This document shows positions 24,120 to 32,676 of a stretch of DNA of 64,000 nt, in pieces (position 1 is the stretch's first letter; every line of letters starts with the position of its first letter). Below the pieces are notes generated by a model, which had not been told where the DNA came from, did not search any database, and worked only from the letters and a program-made list of their open reading frames with translations. The DNA comes from Nitrospinaceae bacterium (lineage in GTDB: Bacteria; Nitrospinota; Nitrospinia; Nitrospinales; Nitrospinaceae), in the NCBI GenBank assembly GCA_029261395.1, contig JAJDBJ010000067.1, positions 78,530 to 142,529 on the forward strand, written 5' to 3'. The translations under genes were made by a program, and so were the position numbers.

Positions 24120-25079
24120 GTGTACCCATTGACCTCTTATTCAGGTAAACACCCCCTTGCGAAAAAAAGTGCCGCCTCCCTGCGCCGGTATTTTTGCATA
24201 GCGTTTGTTGCGATTCAGTTTCTTTGTCCCGCCTTCGGAATGACCACTGAGGAGGTGCTGAATGACGACCAGGCACGCCAGCAATGTTTCAAGGGGAAAG
24301 CCATATACTGCATCGCCCTGGGCATTAAAGAAGAGAAGACAGGGCATCCGGAACGCGCTTTAGAGCTCTACCGCACCGCATGCAAAAAACATCCCACCCC
24401 CGGTCACCTGCGCGCCTGCACACCGTTACTGGGTCTGGCCTGGAAAATGAATCGCCTGGATGAAGAAGCTGTCCCTCTCGAAACCCGTTGCAAGGAAGAT
24501 GAACCCATCACCTGCTTTTATCTTGGGCAAGAGTATTTAAAGCTGGTCGAAATGGAGAAAGCGTCCCGTCATTTGGAGCCCTTGTGCCGGAACCATTTTC
24601 GTCCCCCCGATCCCGCCAATTACGGTCCCTGTTATCATTTGGCGAAAGGATACGAGCAAGCTGGACAGTGGAACCGCGCTCTCGAATTGTTTCAGTTCGA
24701 TTGCGAAAACCATAAGGAGAAGGGGCAACCCAGTTGCGAGGCTCGGAAACAGTTGGTGGAAATGAAAAGAGTTCATAGTCAGTTGAGGCAAAAGGGGATT
24801 CGCGATTTTGATCCGGTCGAGGTGATACTGCTCTTTATTGTTTTTATGAGTATCTTAAATGTATGGATTTGGTTTAAAGGTGGAAGACGAGGTTTGAAAT
24901 ATCTGAGCTTGGCGGCACCGGTAGTGATATGGGGCGCAACCCTAACGTGGGTTTACTGGCCCGATAAACCGGCCTACCCAGCCGGCCAGTGGGTGGTACT
25001 TTTCTTTGCATTTCTGTTGGTTACAGGAATGGCCGTACACGCCTACCGTGCGCTTCATCCCTTAAACGATTCCCGTTAA
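24120..25079 (+). CDS. Exported Sel1/TPR-like repeat protein with C-terminal membrane helices
   Basis: 319 residues from a GTG. A signal or anchor segment (about 22-41, FCIAFVAIQFLCPAFG) is followed by about five helical repeats of 35-40 residues, each carrying Cys pairs (for example QCFKGKAIYCIALGIKEEK, CKEDEPITCFYLGQEYLKL). This is the look of Cys-containing Sel1-like repeats stabilised by disulfides. The tail has three membrane helices (about 230-310). The repeat part would face the periplasm and serve as a binding scaffold. No partner is evident; the following gene, 69 bases downstream, also has N-terminal TPR-like helices and could be co-transcribed. Confidence 0.65.
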   Translation: MYPLTSYSGKHPLAKKSAASLRRYFCIAFVAIQFLCPAFGMTTEEVLNDDQARQQCFKGKAIYCIALGIKEEKTGHPERALELYRTACKKHPTPGHLRACTPLLGLAWKMNRLDEEAVPLETRCKEDEPITCFYLGQEYLKLVEMEKASRHLEPLCRNHFRPPDPANYGPCYHLAKGYEQAGQWNRALELFQFDCENHKEKGQPSCEARKQLVEMKRVHSQLRQKGIRDFDPVEVILLFIVFMSILNVWIWFKGGRRGLKYLSLAAPVVIWGATLTWVYWPDKPAYPAGQWVVLFFAFLLVTGMAVHAYRALHPLNDSR

Positions 25080-25148
25080 ATTAAAGTCGCATTTCACGTT
25101 TATTTACGGCATATTTAACGAAATTTTCTGAACTGAGGAACACGACAC

Positions 25149-26474
25149 ATGAAAACTATTCTCCCGGTATGGATCTTGTTGATGATGGGTTTGATGACTC
25201 CCCTCGACGGAGTTACGCTGGCAGGAGAGGCTGATTTGCTTCAGTCCGGCCAAAAGGCTTTCAGTGAGGGGGAATTTATAGAAGCCGAACAATTTTTTAG
25301 CCAAGTGGTGGCCCAGGCACCGGATGATCACAAAGCGCTTCGTTCTCTGGCCGAAACGAAAATCAAATTGAAAAAATTTCAGGAGGCGGAAATCCTCATC
25401 GACCGCATTCTGAAAATGCCCGTCGTCAAAGGGCGTAACGTGCAGGTCTATGTCGAAGGCGACCCGAATCCGCATGAAGCAGAACTGGTGGATGAAACGG
25501 TGATGGTGGTGGATGAGTCCGCTACCGAGGAGAAGGAGCAGTCCCAGTCGTTTATCCGGGGTGACGTGCTGAAGCGGGTTCCGCATTACCGGGTGTATTT
25601 CATGAAAACCGGCAAGATGAAATTACTGCCGAAAAGCAAAACTCGAATCCAGTACAAAGGCATCCCCACCGCGACTCGAGACCATGCTCTGGCTATGAAA
25701 GCCAAGGTCCAGAAAATCCTCATCTCCACCCAGCATGGCAAAGCCGAAGAAGACATGGTCGATATTCCTGCCGGTTGTTTTCAAATGGGAAGTGAGCAAG
25801 GCGATCCGGACGAACGCCCGGTCCATAAAGTTTGCATCTCAGCCTTTCAGATGGGTAAGTATGAAGTGCGGCAGAAAAATTTCCAGGCGGTGATGGGATC
25901 CAATCCTTCCCAGCATGTCGGGGCGGACCTGCCGGTCGACAGCCTGACATGGGACGAGGCCAGCGACTATTGTAAAAAAATAGGAATGGACCTGCCGACC
26001 GAAGCTCAATGGGAGTACGCCGCACGTGCCGGAACCACGACGCCGTTTTACTGGGGGCCCACCCTTTCCGGCAAGGAAGCCAACTTCTGCGATAGCACCT
26101 GTGAGCTGAACATCCGGGAGCCGCGCGTCACCGACGGATTCAAACACACCGCGCCGGTGGGATCGTTTCCGCCCAATCCGTTCGGCCTGTACGATATGGC
26201 GGGAAACGTCAGTGAGTGGGTTCGCGACTGGATGGATGTCGGAGAAAACTATTATCAGGTCAGCCCGGAACAGGATCCTCCCGGACCCCGCCCGGATTTG
26301 CAGGCCTGCATGCGGGTCGATTGCATCGGCTCCCAGGCCATTACTAATAAAGTGTATCGGGGCGGCGCGTGGAACGAAAACGCGGGAGCATTGCGGTCCT
26401 CCAACCGGCGCGATTCACATTTCCAATTGCGGCCCGAAGGCACCGGCTTCCGTTGTGCGAAATCGTCCCAATAA
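25149..26474 (+). CDS. Formylglycine-generating-enzyme-like protein with N-terminal TPR part
   Basis: 441 residues with a signal peptide (MKTILPVWILLMMGLMTPLDG). Residues about 28-100 form TPR-like helices (LLQSGQKAFSEGEFIEAEQFF). Residues about 200-440 are an FGE-sulfatase (SUMF1/EgtB-type) domain: DMVDIPAGCFQMGS, GDPDERPVHKV, YEVRQKNFQAVMG, LPTEAQWEYAARAG, FGLYDMAGNVSEWVRDW and YRGGAWN are all present. True sulfatase-modifying enzymes need a specific Cys pair near the C-terminus. Here GFRCAKS carries one Cys and an obvious partner is not seen, so it may be a binding or scaffold version. A strong hairpin terminator follows at 26487. Confidence 0.85.
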   Translation: MKTILPVWILLMMGLMTPLDGVTLAGEADLLQSGQKAFSEGEFIEAEQFFSQVVAQAPDDHKALRSLAETKIKLKKFQEAEILIDRILKMPVVKGRNVQVYVEGDPNPHEAELVDETVMVVDESATEEKEQSQSFIRGDVLKRVPHYRVYFMKTGKMKLLPKSKTRIQYKGIPTATRDHALAMKAKVQKILISTQHGKAEEDMVDIPAGCFQMGSEQGDPDERPVHKVCISAFQMGKYEVRQKNFQAVMGSNPSQHVGADLPVDSLTWDEASDYCKKIGMDLPTEAQWEYAARAGTTTPFYWGPTLSGKEANFCDSTCELNIREPRVTDGFKHTAPVGSFPPNPFGLYDMAGNVSEWVRDWMDVGENYYQVSPEQDPPGPRPDLQACMRVDCIGSQAITNKVYRGGAWNENAGALRSSNRRDSHFQLRPEGTGFRCAKSSQ

Positions 26475-26486
26475 ATTACACGCAAT

Positions 26487-26523
26487 AAAAAAAGGATTAG
26501 GGAACGCTCCCTAATCCTTTTTT
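26487..26523. terminator. Bidirectional Rho-independent terminator
   Basis: A near-perfect stem (AAAAGGATTAGGGA pairing with TCCCTAATCCTTTT around an ACGC loop), with A-run before and T-run after. It can stop transcription from both the FGE-like gene on the plus strand and minus-strand transcripts. Confidence 0.9.
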
Positions 26524-26648
26524 AAAACTTTTTAAACAAGGATACTTCGTTAACGCTCAGAATGACCGAAAGTTATGTGTTGTCATCCTGAGGAGCCAGG
26601 GGCGACTAAGGATCGATGCCTTAAGTAGCCGCCGGAGAGGTTGCCCGA

Positions 26649-27155
26649 CTATTTGATACTGACCACTTTAATGTCGAAGATCAAAGTCTTGCCCGCCAGA
26701 ATATGATTGGCATCGAGAAGCGATTTCTCCGCGTTCACTTCCTTCACCATTACCATGTTGCCTTGCGGATCTCTCAAAGGTGTGCCGGCTTTGATCCCGG
26801 GCGGCAAGTTTTTGGTCGGCACTTCAAATACCATCTTGTCATCGTAAGGGCCATAGGCCTGTTCCTGAGGGATGATGATTGTTTTCGATTCACCCACCTT
26901 CATCCCGCGGACGCCGTTGGTCATTCCGACAATGAGATTTTTGTCTCCCAGCGTGAACTCCAGAGGTTCCCGGTTTTCCGAAGTGTCGAATACCGTTTTA
27001 TCCTCAAGCGACCCCGTGTAATGGATGGAAACTTTGTCGCCATCCTTCGCCACCCGGTCTTCGGCGATCGCAGAAGAAGCCCAAACCATCAGACCGCACA
27101 TCACAAATCCACACATGATTAATAGTATCGGTACCCGTTTCAAATTCCTGATCAT
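26649..27155 (-). CDS. Exported FKBP-type peptidyl-prolyl isomerase
   Basis: 168 residues with an N-terminal signal (ILLIMCGFVMCGLMVWASSAIAED trimmed here to its hydrophobic part) and the SlyD-type arrangement: DKVSIHYTGSLEDKTVFDTS, then GMTNGVRGMKVGESKTIIIP, then a flap insert with NMVMVKEVN and LLDANHILAGKTLIFDIKVVSI. It lacks the His-rich tail. It would fold proteins in the periplasm, useful in a cell making many exported cytochromes (inference). An AGGTGAG site supports the start at 27155. It stands alone between the terminator and a relic-bearing spacer. Confidence 0.92.
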   Translation of the reverse strand: MIRNLKRVPILLIMCGFVMCGLMVWASSAIAEDRVAKDGDKVSIHYTGSLEDKTVFDTSENREPLEFTLGDKNLIVGMTNGVRGMKVGESKTIIIPQEQAYGPYDDKMVFEVPTKNLPPGIKAGTPLRDPQGNMVMVKEVNAEKSLLDANHILAGKTLIFDIKVVSIK

Positions 27156-27453
27156 AGTCTCACCTGAATAAAATTATAAAATAGAATGAAATATAAAAAT
27201 TCCTACGGAGAGGAAGGATTACCCTGCGAGTAACTAAATTTTGACAGGAAACCGCGAACGTGAAACCCCAACAAAACCGGCTCCGGCGGAGTGCGCCAAA
27301 AGACATCCCCATTATCCTAACATATTTCGCGCACCTTACACCAAAACTGGAGAATTCCCAAGAATTGTCTTTAACAGATTGAAATATATGCCTTCAGGAG
27401 AGGGGGTACCTGCGCACGGATTGAGCGTATTGGATGCTGGGTGGATGTTAAGC
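27156..27453. other. Intergenic region upstream of the exported FKBP
   Basis: About 298 bases, A/T-rich near the FKBP start. I see no reading frame with coding character. The region continues into the yqhA relic at 27454-27507 and then a further 90 bases without features before the carbonic anhydrase stop. Confidence 0.5.
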
Positions 27454-27507
27454 CTAATGCGGTTTGGTTTCGGCGGAGATGCGGTCCATCACTGCGAAGA
27501 GAACCGC
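27454..27507 (-). pseudogene. Relic of the yqhA 3' end
   Basis: On the minus strand these 54 bases read AVLFAVMDRISAETKPH followed by TAG, identical in protein to the last 17 residues of the intact yqhA-like gene at 33741-34298 apart from one residue (A for G). An in-frame TAG lies directly upstream, so it cannot be translated as part of a larger gene. At DNA level it is a direct repeat of 33741-33795. The 6.2 kb between the two holds seven genes. Confidence 0.8.
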
Positions 27508-27596
27508 CTAGGAAAGAACAAAATCAGCAAACGATCAACCGCGCTAAATGACTCAAGTCATATGAATTGGTCTTAATTTAATTCTATGCGCCTGTT

Positions 27597-28400
27597 TCAC
27601 CGAGGCTGGATCGGTCGAGCGTTATTTCCAATAATCGCCGAAAATTTTTTTAAGCTCTGTTCTGAAACTTTTATAGGCTCTGTCAGCACAATCCACTGGA
27701 CTCCCTCTGAGCAAGGTGGGGTAGTCAGCGAGCCAGCATAGGAAAAATGCTCAGTGCTGGCAGGAAGTATTTCCCTGAGGTTTGATGTCATAGGAACTGA
27801 AGTTTCTTTTTCTATTTGGTCAGGGAGCCACTTCCAAATGGTTTTTAGGATGGGGTGCTCTGGGCCAACTTCCATCATGACTGCAATGACAAGAATATGC
27901 CCGGTTTCATCTTGGTGAACAAAGTGCATTTCCATAGGAAATGTTTTGCCATCGATATGGTGTTCGCTGGGCTCATGGAAATGAAACTGCCGTAATTTAT
28001 AAGCACGCTTATTGAGGTCAACTTTGCATCCTGATTTGTGAGATATCTGAATCGTATGCCCGTTATTCATTTCATGAAGCTCGGATATCTTGTAATGAAA
28101 TTCCAGATTTTCCTGGTGATGGCTTAGTTCCTGCGTTTGTATGTCAATCGGCGATTGTTTGCTTCCAGTTTCGCATGTCTTGTACTCCTTAGAGAGCATC
28201 CCCCAATGTTCAGGTCCCTCGATCCCTCGATAATCCCAGTGTGATTGATTGTGTTCGTCACTACCCGTCTTATGAATCGGACTCTGGCGAGTGAAGGTAT
28301 TATCTTGAGCAAAGCCAGTCAGAGAGGGTGATAAAGTGACAAGCAATATCCCCAAAATATATGCATAATAAATTAACGATGCCTTACAGGAATGCCGCAT
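27597..28400 (-). CDS. Alpha-type carbonic anhydrase, exported
   Basis: 267 residues with a signal peptide ending near GFAQ (residue 31). Zinc ligands appear as H140 and H142 (RQFHFHEPSEH) and H159 (MEMHFVH). QSPIDIQ and the LTTPPCSEGVQWIVL segment complete the alpha-class signature, with Cys76 and the Cys of TPPCSEG placed for the usual disulfide. It interconverts CO2 and bicarbonate in the periplasm, a plausible aid to carbon uptake in an autotroph. AGAGGTT precedes the start. The gene is the leftmost of the block bounded by the yqhA relic. Confidence 0.95.
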   Translation of the reverse strand: MRHSCKASLIYYAYILGILLVTLSPSLTGFAQDNTFTRQSPIHKTGSDEHNQSHWDYRGIEGPEHWGMLSKEYKTCETGSKQSPIDIQTQELSHHQENLEFHYKISELHEMNNGHTIQISHKSGCKVDLNKRAYKLRQFHFHEPSEHHIDGKTFPMEMHFVHQDETGHILVIAVMMEVGPEHPILKTIWKWLPDQIEKETSVPMTSNLREILPASTEHFSYAGSLTTPPCSEGVQWIVLTEPIKVSEQSLKKFSAIIGNNARPIQPR

Positions 28401-28508
28401 AAGAACCTCTTCTATGAGTTACTGGGACTGTTTAAGAAGAATCCATTTTAAAAGAAAATCAATATCTTCTTTTCTTCTACTACCAATGGAAAGTTAGAAA
28501 CTATCTGG

Positions 28509-28874
28509 CTAATCAAATAGATACTGAATGCTTTCAGAGTTTATGATCATGTAATGCTTCCCAATCATGCACCGGGCAAAGAAAAAGTAATCCTTCGAGC
28601 CGTTGTCACATATGTATTCAACAAGAAGATTACTGTCCTGACATATAAGGCACCCTTGTCTTTCAGCAATTCCTCTGATTTTTGGAGGCAGTATGCTAAG
28701 GCCTTCTGCTATTTCTGTGATTAGAATTGGGTGGCCGCAGTTGTTGCACGTCGCAACATGATCGCAGACCTGATCTGGTGATTCACGATTCAGAGTTAAT
28801 TGGTAATCAGTCTGCAAACAAATCAAGCAGGGGGTTTCCTGTACGAAAGATTCAATGGCTTCAAATCTTGTCAT
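28509..28874 (-). CDS. Small Cys-rich hypothetical protein
   Basis: 121 residues from the ATG at 28874, chosen because GAGGAC lies just upstream; the ATG at 28889 would add five residues. Three Cys pairs (CLICL, CNNC and CLIC), with additional single Cys and His, suggest zinc binding. There is no signal peptide or membrane segment. I do not recognise the family. It lies between carbonic anhydrase and malic enzyme on the same strand. Confidence 0.6.
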   Translation of the reverse strand: MTRFEAIESFVQETPCLICLQTDYQLTLNRESPDQVCDHVATCNNCGHPILITEIAEGLSILPPKIRGIAERQGCLICQDSNLLVEYICDNGSKDYFFFARCMIGKHYMIINSESIQYLFD

Positions 28875-28930
28875 GGGATTAGTCCTCATCTTTTATATAA
28901 AACCATCCTCATTTCTGGAGTTGAGGAGGG

Positions 28931-30358
28931 TTATTGAAATTTGGTTCCACAACAAATATTGCTATCGACCGCGGCTTGCTTAACGGCGTCTGCTACCTTC
29001 ACGGCGACCTGAGTATCAAATACACTGGGAATGATATAATCTCGCCGTAGATGCTCGTTCGGGATACAATCGGCGATGGCCTTTGCGGCGGCCATTTTCA
29101 TTTCCTCATTAATGCACCGTGCTCGGCTGTCGAGAGCCCCGCGAAAAATTCCGGGGAAACACAGTACGTTATTGACCTGGTTTGGGTAGTCGCTCCTCCC
29201 GGTGGCCATTACGGCGACATAGGGCTCAGCCTCCTCCGGCATGATTTCGGGAGTAGGGTTTGACATAGCGAAAACTACGGGGTCTCTTTCCATTACCTTG
29301 AGGTCTTCCACTTTTAACAACCCCGGTCCGGAAACCCCCAGGAACACATCAGCCCCAACAATGACATCGGATAAAGATCCTTGCTCTCCATAGGGATTCG
29401 TATTTTCCACGAACCATTGTTTTGCTTCATTAAGACCCTCGCGACCCCGGTGGATAGCCCCTTTGCGGTCGCATGCAACGATATCGGTCACTCCCAGACG
29501 CATTATCATTTTGGAACAGGCAGTGCCCGCCGCTCCCACTCCTGAGACGACAACCTTTATTTCATTGGCCCTTTTGCCCACAACTTTCAATGCGTTGATC
29601 AAAGCGGCGGTGACGACGACGGCAGTTCCATGCTGGTCATCATGAAAAACAGGAATATCAAGCTCCTCTACAAGTCTTTTCTCAATTTCAAAACAACGTG
29701 GAGCAGAAATATCCTCAAGATTAATTCCACCAAACCCCGGTTCCAATGCTTTCACGATTCTCACAATTTCATCGGTGTCTTCCGTATCAAGACAAAGAGG
29801 GAACGCGTCAACATTAGCGAATTCTTTGAAGAGCATGGATTTGCCCTCCATCACCGGGAGGGCCGCTTTTGGGCCGATGTTCCCCATTCCCAACACAGCC
29901 GTTCCGTCCGTAACAATGGCTACCATATTTCCTTTCATCGTTAGTTTGTAAGCGTCGTTTGGATTCTTGTGAATCGCAGTGCATATGCGGGCGACGCCTG
30001 GCGTGTAGGCCATGGAAAGATCGTCTCTGGTTTTTACCGGAACGCGATTTTTAATTTCAATTTTGCCGCCAAGGTGAATTAGAAATGTTCGGTCTGAAAA
30101 ATTTAGAAGTTCTATGCCGGGGATGGCCTTGAATGATGCAAGTAATTCATTCGCATCCTTTGTCCCGGAAGTGAGAACATTGAAATCCCGTATGGATCCT
30201 CCATTCTGAAGGGGACGTACAAAGTCAATGGCACAGACATGGCAATGGCTATCGGCGATAGTGGCTATGACTTTTTCCAAAAGACCGCGTTGCCCGTCGA
30301 GTTTGAGTCGCACTGTGACACTGTTTTCTGCATTAGTTTGAATGACAGACTCCTTCAT
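28931..30358 (-). CDS. NAD-type malic enzyme with N-terminal ACT domain
   Basis: 475 residues. Residues 1-85 form an ACT-like regulatory domain (SVTVRLKLDGQRGLLEKVIATIAD). The malic enzyme core follows: DLSMAYTPGVARIC, GDGTAVLGMGNIGPKAALPVMEGK (as VTDGTAVLG and GNIGP), the metal-site INLEDI, FHDDQHGTAVV and the NAD loop VSGVGAAGTAC. It decarboxylates malate to pyruvate and feeds central metabolism. The ATG overlaps the stop of the TauE-like gene by four bases, so both are translated from one message. The ACT domain suggests amino-acid or other small-molecule control. Confidence 0.95.
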   Translation of the reverse strand: MKESVIQTNAENSVTVRLKLDGQRGLLEKVIATIADSHCHVCAIDFVRPLQNGGSIRDFNVLTSGTKDANELLASFKAIPGIELLNFSDRTFLIHLGGKIEIKNRVPVKTRDDLSMAYTPGVARICTAIHKNPNDAYKLTMKGNMVAIVTDGTAVLGMGNIGPKAALPVMEGKSMLFKEFANVDAFPLCLDTEDTDEIVRIVKALEPGFGGINLEDISAPRCFEIEKRLVEELDIPVFHDDQHGTAVVVTAALINALKVVGKRANEIKVVVSGVGAAGTACSKMIMRLGVTDIVACDRKGAIHRGREGLNEAKQWFVENTNPYGEQGSLSDVIVGADVFLGVSGPGLLKVEDLKVMERDPVVFAMSNPTPEIMPEEAEPYVAVMATGRSDYPNQVNNVLCFPGIFRGALDSRARCINEEMKMAAAKAIADCIPNEHLRRDYIIPSVFDTQVAVKVADAVKQAAVDSNICCGTKFQ

Positions 30359-30741
30359 GATTTTCCTCTAAACATCAAAGAAGTGAAAATTTGAATCCCT
30401 ATAAAAATGATTCCCACTGAAAAAATGGCCTTGAGTATTGATGCTGGAAATTTCGCAGATAAATGGACGCCTATAAATGCTCCCGGAACAGATAGCATGA
30501 GGATTTCTATCCCGAGTTTGAAGTCAATCAACTTGGCCTTCATGTAAGCAAATAGACCGGAGGTGAAGCCAAAAAGTTCTGTTAGCAGGGCGGTACCAAT
30601 GGCCACCGTGGGTTCAAGTTTTAATCCTAAAAGAAATATTGGAGAGAAAAAAACAGCTCCGCCAATTCCGGTGGACATGGCTATGGTTGCTACTAAAATT
30701 GAAATGGGGAAAAGGAACCAATTGTCGAATGAAAGTATCAT
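30355..30741 (-). CDS. Half-length TauE/SafE-family membrane protein
   Basis: 128 residues with four membrane helices. It opens ILVATIAMSTGIGGAVFFSPIF and continues LEPTVAIGTALLTELFGFTSG, which is the N-terminal repeat of TauE/SafE (sulfite/organic anion exporter) proteins. Normal members are about 250 residues with two such repeats, so this is one half. It stops cleanly by ATGA overlap with the malic enzyme start. It may be a genuine half-size form working as a dimer, or a truncated gene; the clean coupling favours the first. Confidence 0.75.
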   Translation of the reverse strand: MILSFDNWFLFPISILVATIAMSTGIGGAVFFSPIFLLGLKLEPTVAIGTALLTELFGFTSGLFAYMKAKLIDFKLGIEILMLSVPGAFIGVHLSAKFPASILKAIFSVGIIFIGIQIFTSLMFRGKS

Positions 30742-31077
30742 TGTTGCTTGTTCAGAATTAAATGATGGTGGTCGACACTCCGGAAGCGGGACTCAAAACT
30801 TTCGGGGTCGACAAGGAGCCACGTAGGCTTTAAATAAAGCTATATTGTCGTCGTTTTATTCTGGAATACCTTACACGGCACTCCCTGAAATTCCGGACTA
30901 TCTCATTTTAAGATCGACCTTCCTTATGGGTTTATAAAACTGATTCTGACAAGAATGCTCAATGCAGTCTGACCTGACATAATTTGAATGTAAGGGTTGT
31001 TAAATCTACTCGACTACTTAGCAGAACTTATAGCAAAGACTCATTTAGAGTTATTAGAAACTGAGAAGGAGATAGTT
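30742..31077. other. Divergent promoter region
   Basis: 336 bases between two divergent transcription units (TauE/malic enzyme leftwards, lipoprotein/cupredoxin/NxrC-like rightwards). It must contain both promoters. I could not pick unambiguous -35/-10 pairs. The right end holds the GAAGGAGATAG ribosome site of the lipoprotein gene. Confidence 0.45.
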
Positions 31078-32169
31078 ATGAAACAAATTTTTGGATTACT
31101 TGCATTAGCAACTTGTTTGGTTTCGTTTGGGTGTGCGAGTTCGGGAGCACAAGCTAAGACCAAACCCAGCTCAGATTCAACTCCTGCTACGGGCCTGGGT
31201 GCATACACGAAAGCCCATGCCATGAATCCCTCGCCGCCTGACCGCATTGGTGGGCCGATAGAAATCAAAGTATCTGTAAAAGGAGGCTCCACTCGTTGGA
31301 ATCAGCCAGGACCGCGCCAGTTGGACCCTGCCGTTTTTGGAACTCCGGAACATCCAATCGGTTGGGAGCAGACTCCTTTTCCTCTGGTAGGCATCCCTAT
31401 TTCCATGCGACAAACAATGGGCGACGACTACACGATTGTTGATCACGCAACGCCTTTCAGTGACTGGTTGCCCGTTGGTGTGGGTGACTTGGAAATGACC
31501 CTGATTGACGCGACTGCCATTGATGGAAGAAAAACGAAGGATCAGGTTGCTTTTGTGGCGACTTTCCAAGCGCCTGACAAATCGCATACCTACCGCGTGG
31601 AAGCCGATATGGCACTGCCGCACGGCAAGTTCTATCCAACCTTTGGCGGTGTTGTTACCGACCACCTCCTGCATGGGGCTACCGGCCTGGGTTCCCGATT
31701 GATGCCCACCGAGTACACGTATGTTGCTTTCTGGGCTAAAGGCAGGCTTTTTGTCGATGGTCAGTTGACCAACGATAATCATCTGGTTCATATGATGATC
31801 ACCGAAGGTGTCCGTAAAAAAGGTAAATTGCAGTCCGATAGTGGAGTCACCGGTGTTGGCAGGGTAGTGCATTTAATGGTGCCGCCTTACAAACTGGGAC
31901 CCAAGGGTCCGGAGAAGTCCCCTCTGAAGACGGGCTACCTCCCTTTCCCCTATGTCAAAAAGGAAATGATGGCTGCCAAAAAGAAGATTATGGGTATGCC
32001 GGATGGCCCGGAGAAAAAGAAGATGATGGCTGAAATGATGGCCACCAAAGCCTTAATGATGCATACCAAGGAGCATGTGATTCATGCGATGAAAGAAGGC
32101 AAGATGTTTGGTCAGCCGTTCCTTCATGTGATGTTTGGCAATCCAGATATCCAAGTGACACATAAATAA
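31078..32169 (+). CDS. Hypothetical lipoprotein with Met/Lys-rich tail
   Basis: 363 residues from the ATG at 31078 behind a strong GAAGGAG site. The N-terminus ends in VSFGC, an imperfect lipobox with Cys19. The body is beta-rich with conserved-looking segments (HPIGWEQTPFPLVGIPISM, DDYTIVDHATPFSDW, FYPTFGGVVTDHLLHGATG). The last 70 residues carry many Met, Lys and His residues (KKEMMAAKKKIMGM, KKKMMAEMMATKALMMHTKEH), a texture seen in copper-handling proteins. I know no family for it. It is the first gene of a unit with a cupredoxin and an NxrC-like protein, so a role in copper supply or haem/copper redox in the periplasm is a reasonable guess. Confidence 0.6.
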   Translation: MKQIFGLLALATCLVSFGCASSGAQAKTKPSSDSTPATGLGAYTKAHAMNPSPPDRIGGPIEIKVSVKGGSTRWNQPGPRQLDPAVFGTPEHPIGWEQTPFPLVGIPISMRQTMGDDYTIVDHATPFSDWLPVGVGDLEMTLIDATAIDGRKTKDQVAFVATFQAPDKSHTYRVEADMALPHGKFYPTFGGVVTDHLLHGATGLGSRLMPTEYTYVAFWAKGRLFVDGQLTNDNHLVHMMITEGVRKKGKLQSDSGVTGVGRVVHLMVPPYKLGPKGPEKSPLKTGYLPFPYVKKEMMAAKKKIMGMPDGPEKKKMMAEMMATKALMMHTKEHVIHAMKEGKMFGQPFLHVMFGNPDIQVTHK

Positions 32170-32176
32170 ACAATAC

Positions 32177-32207
32177 GGTTGAGTGTCTCTTATCGGGGCA
32201 CTCAACC
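32177..32207 (+). promoter_or_regulatory. Intercistronic hairpin
   Basis: A perfect nine-base stem (GGTTGAGTG with CACTCAACC, 13-base loop) lies 7 bases after the lipoprotein stop and 26 bases before the cupredoxin start. No T-run follows, so it is more likely an mRNA-stabilising or processing element than a terminator. Confidence 0.55.
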
Positions 32208-32233
32208 TCATGTTTCTCAAAGGAGAATATACG

Positions 32234-32608
32234 ATGAATTGGTTTAATAACAAGAGTGCGCGTAAAGTGATGGGGGTTGCTGTTCTTGGATTTTTGGCAG
32301 TATGGCCCATGGGTTTGTTTGCGATGGCAGAACCAGTGATTGTGGTGGAACGAGACACCTCGTATAACCCCGACGTTATAAAGATCAAGCTGGGTCAGGT
32401 GATGGAGGTCAGAAACCGTGATGAGTTTTGGCATAGTTCTCTTATTAGCAAGGTCGATCAGAACGGTTTTGAAACGGAAAAAGTATTCAAGAAACGCCGG
32501 GATGTGCGTGGCGGACAGTGGGAATACACTTTTGAAGAGCCCGGTCTTTACGTTATACGTTGCACCAATCATGATGGCATGTCCGCAGATGTTCAGGTGG
32601 TTGAATAG
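32234..32608 (+). CDS. Cupredoxin (plastocyanin-like), exported
   Basis: 124 residues with a signal peptide ending near LFAMA. The type 1 copper ligands are visible: H67 (EFWHSS), C110, H113 and M116 (RCTNHDGM). The segment YNPDVIKIKLGQVMEVRNRDEF is the usual first half of a small cupredoxin. It is a periplasmic electron carrier. AAAGGAGAATATACG precedes the ATG. It stands between the Met-rich lipoprotein and the NxrC-like protein; electron exchange with the latter is likely by context. Confidence 0.92.
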   Translation: MNWFNNKSARKVMGVAVLGFLAVWPMGLFAMAEPVIVVERDTSYNPDVIKIKLGQVMEVRNRDEFWHSSLISKVDQNGFETEKVFKKRRDVRGGQWEYTFEEPGLYVIRCTNHDGMSADVQVVE

Positions 32609-32676
32609 AGCCACATCGTTAGGATTTAATGGACTATCGGTGCCCCATTTAAAAATTTTTGGCAGAAAGGATCAAA

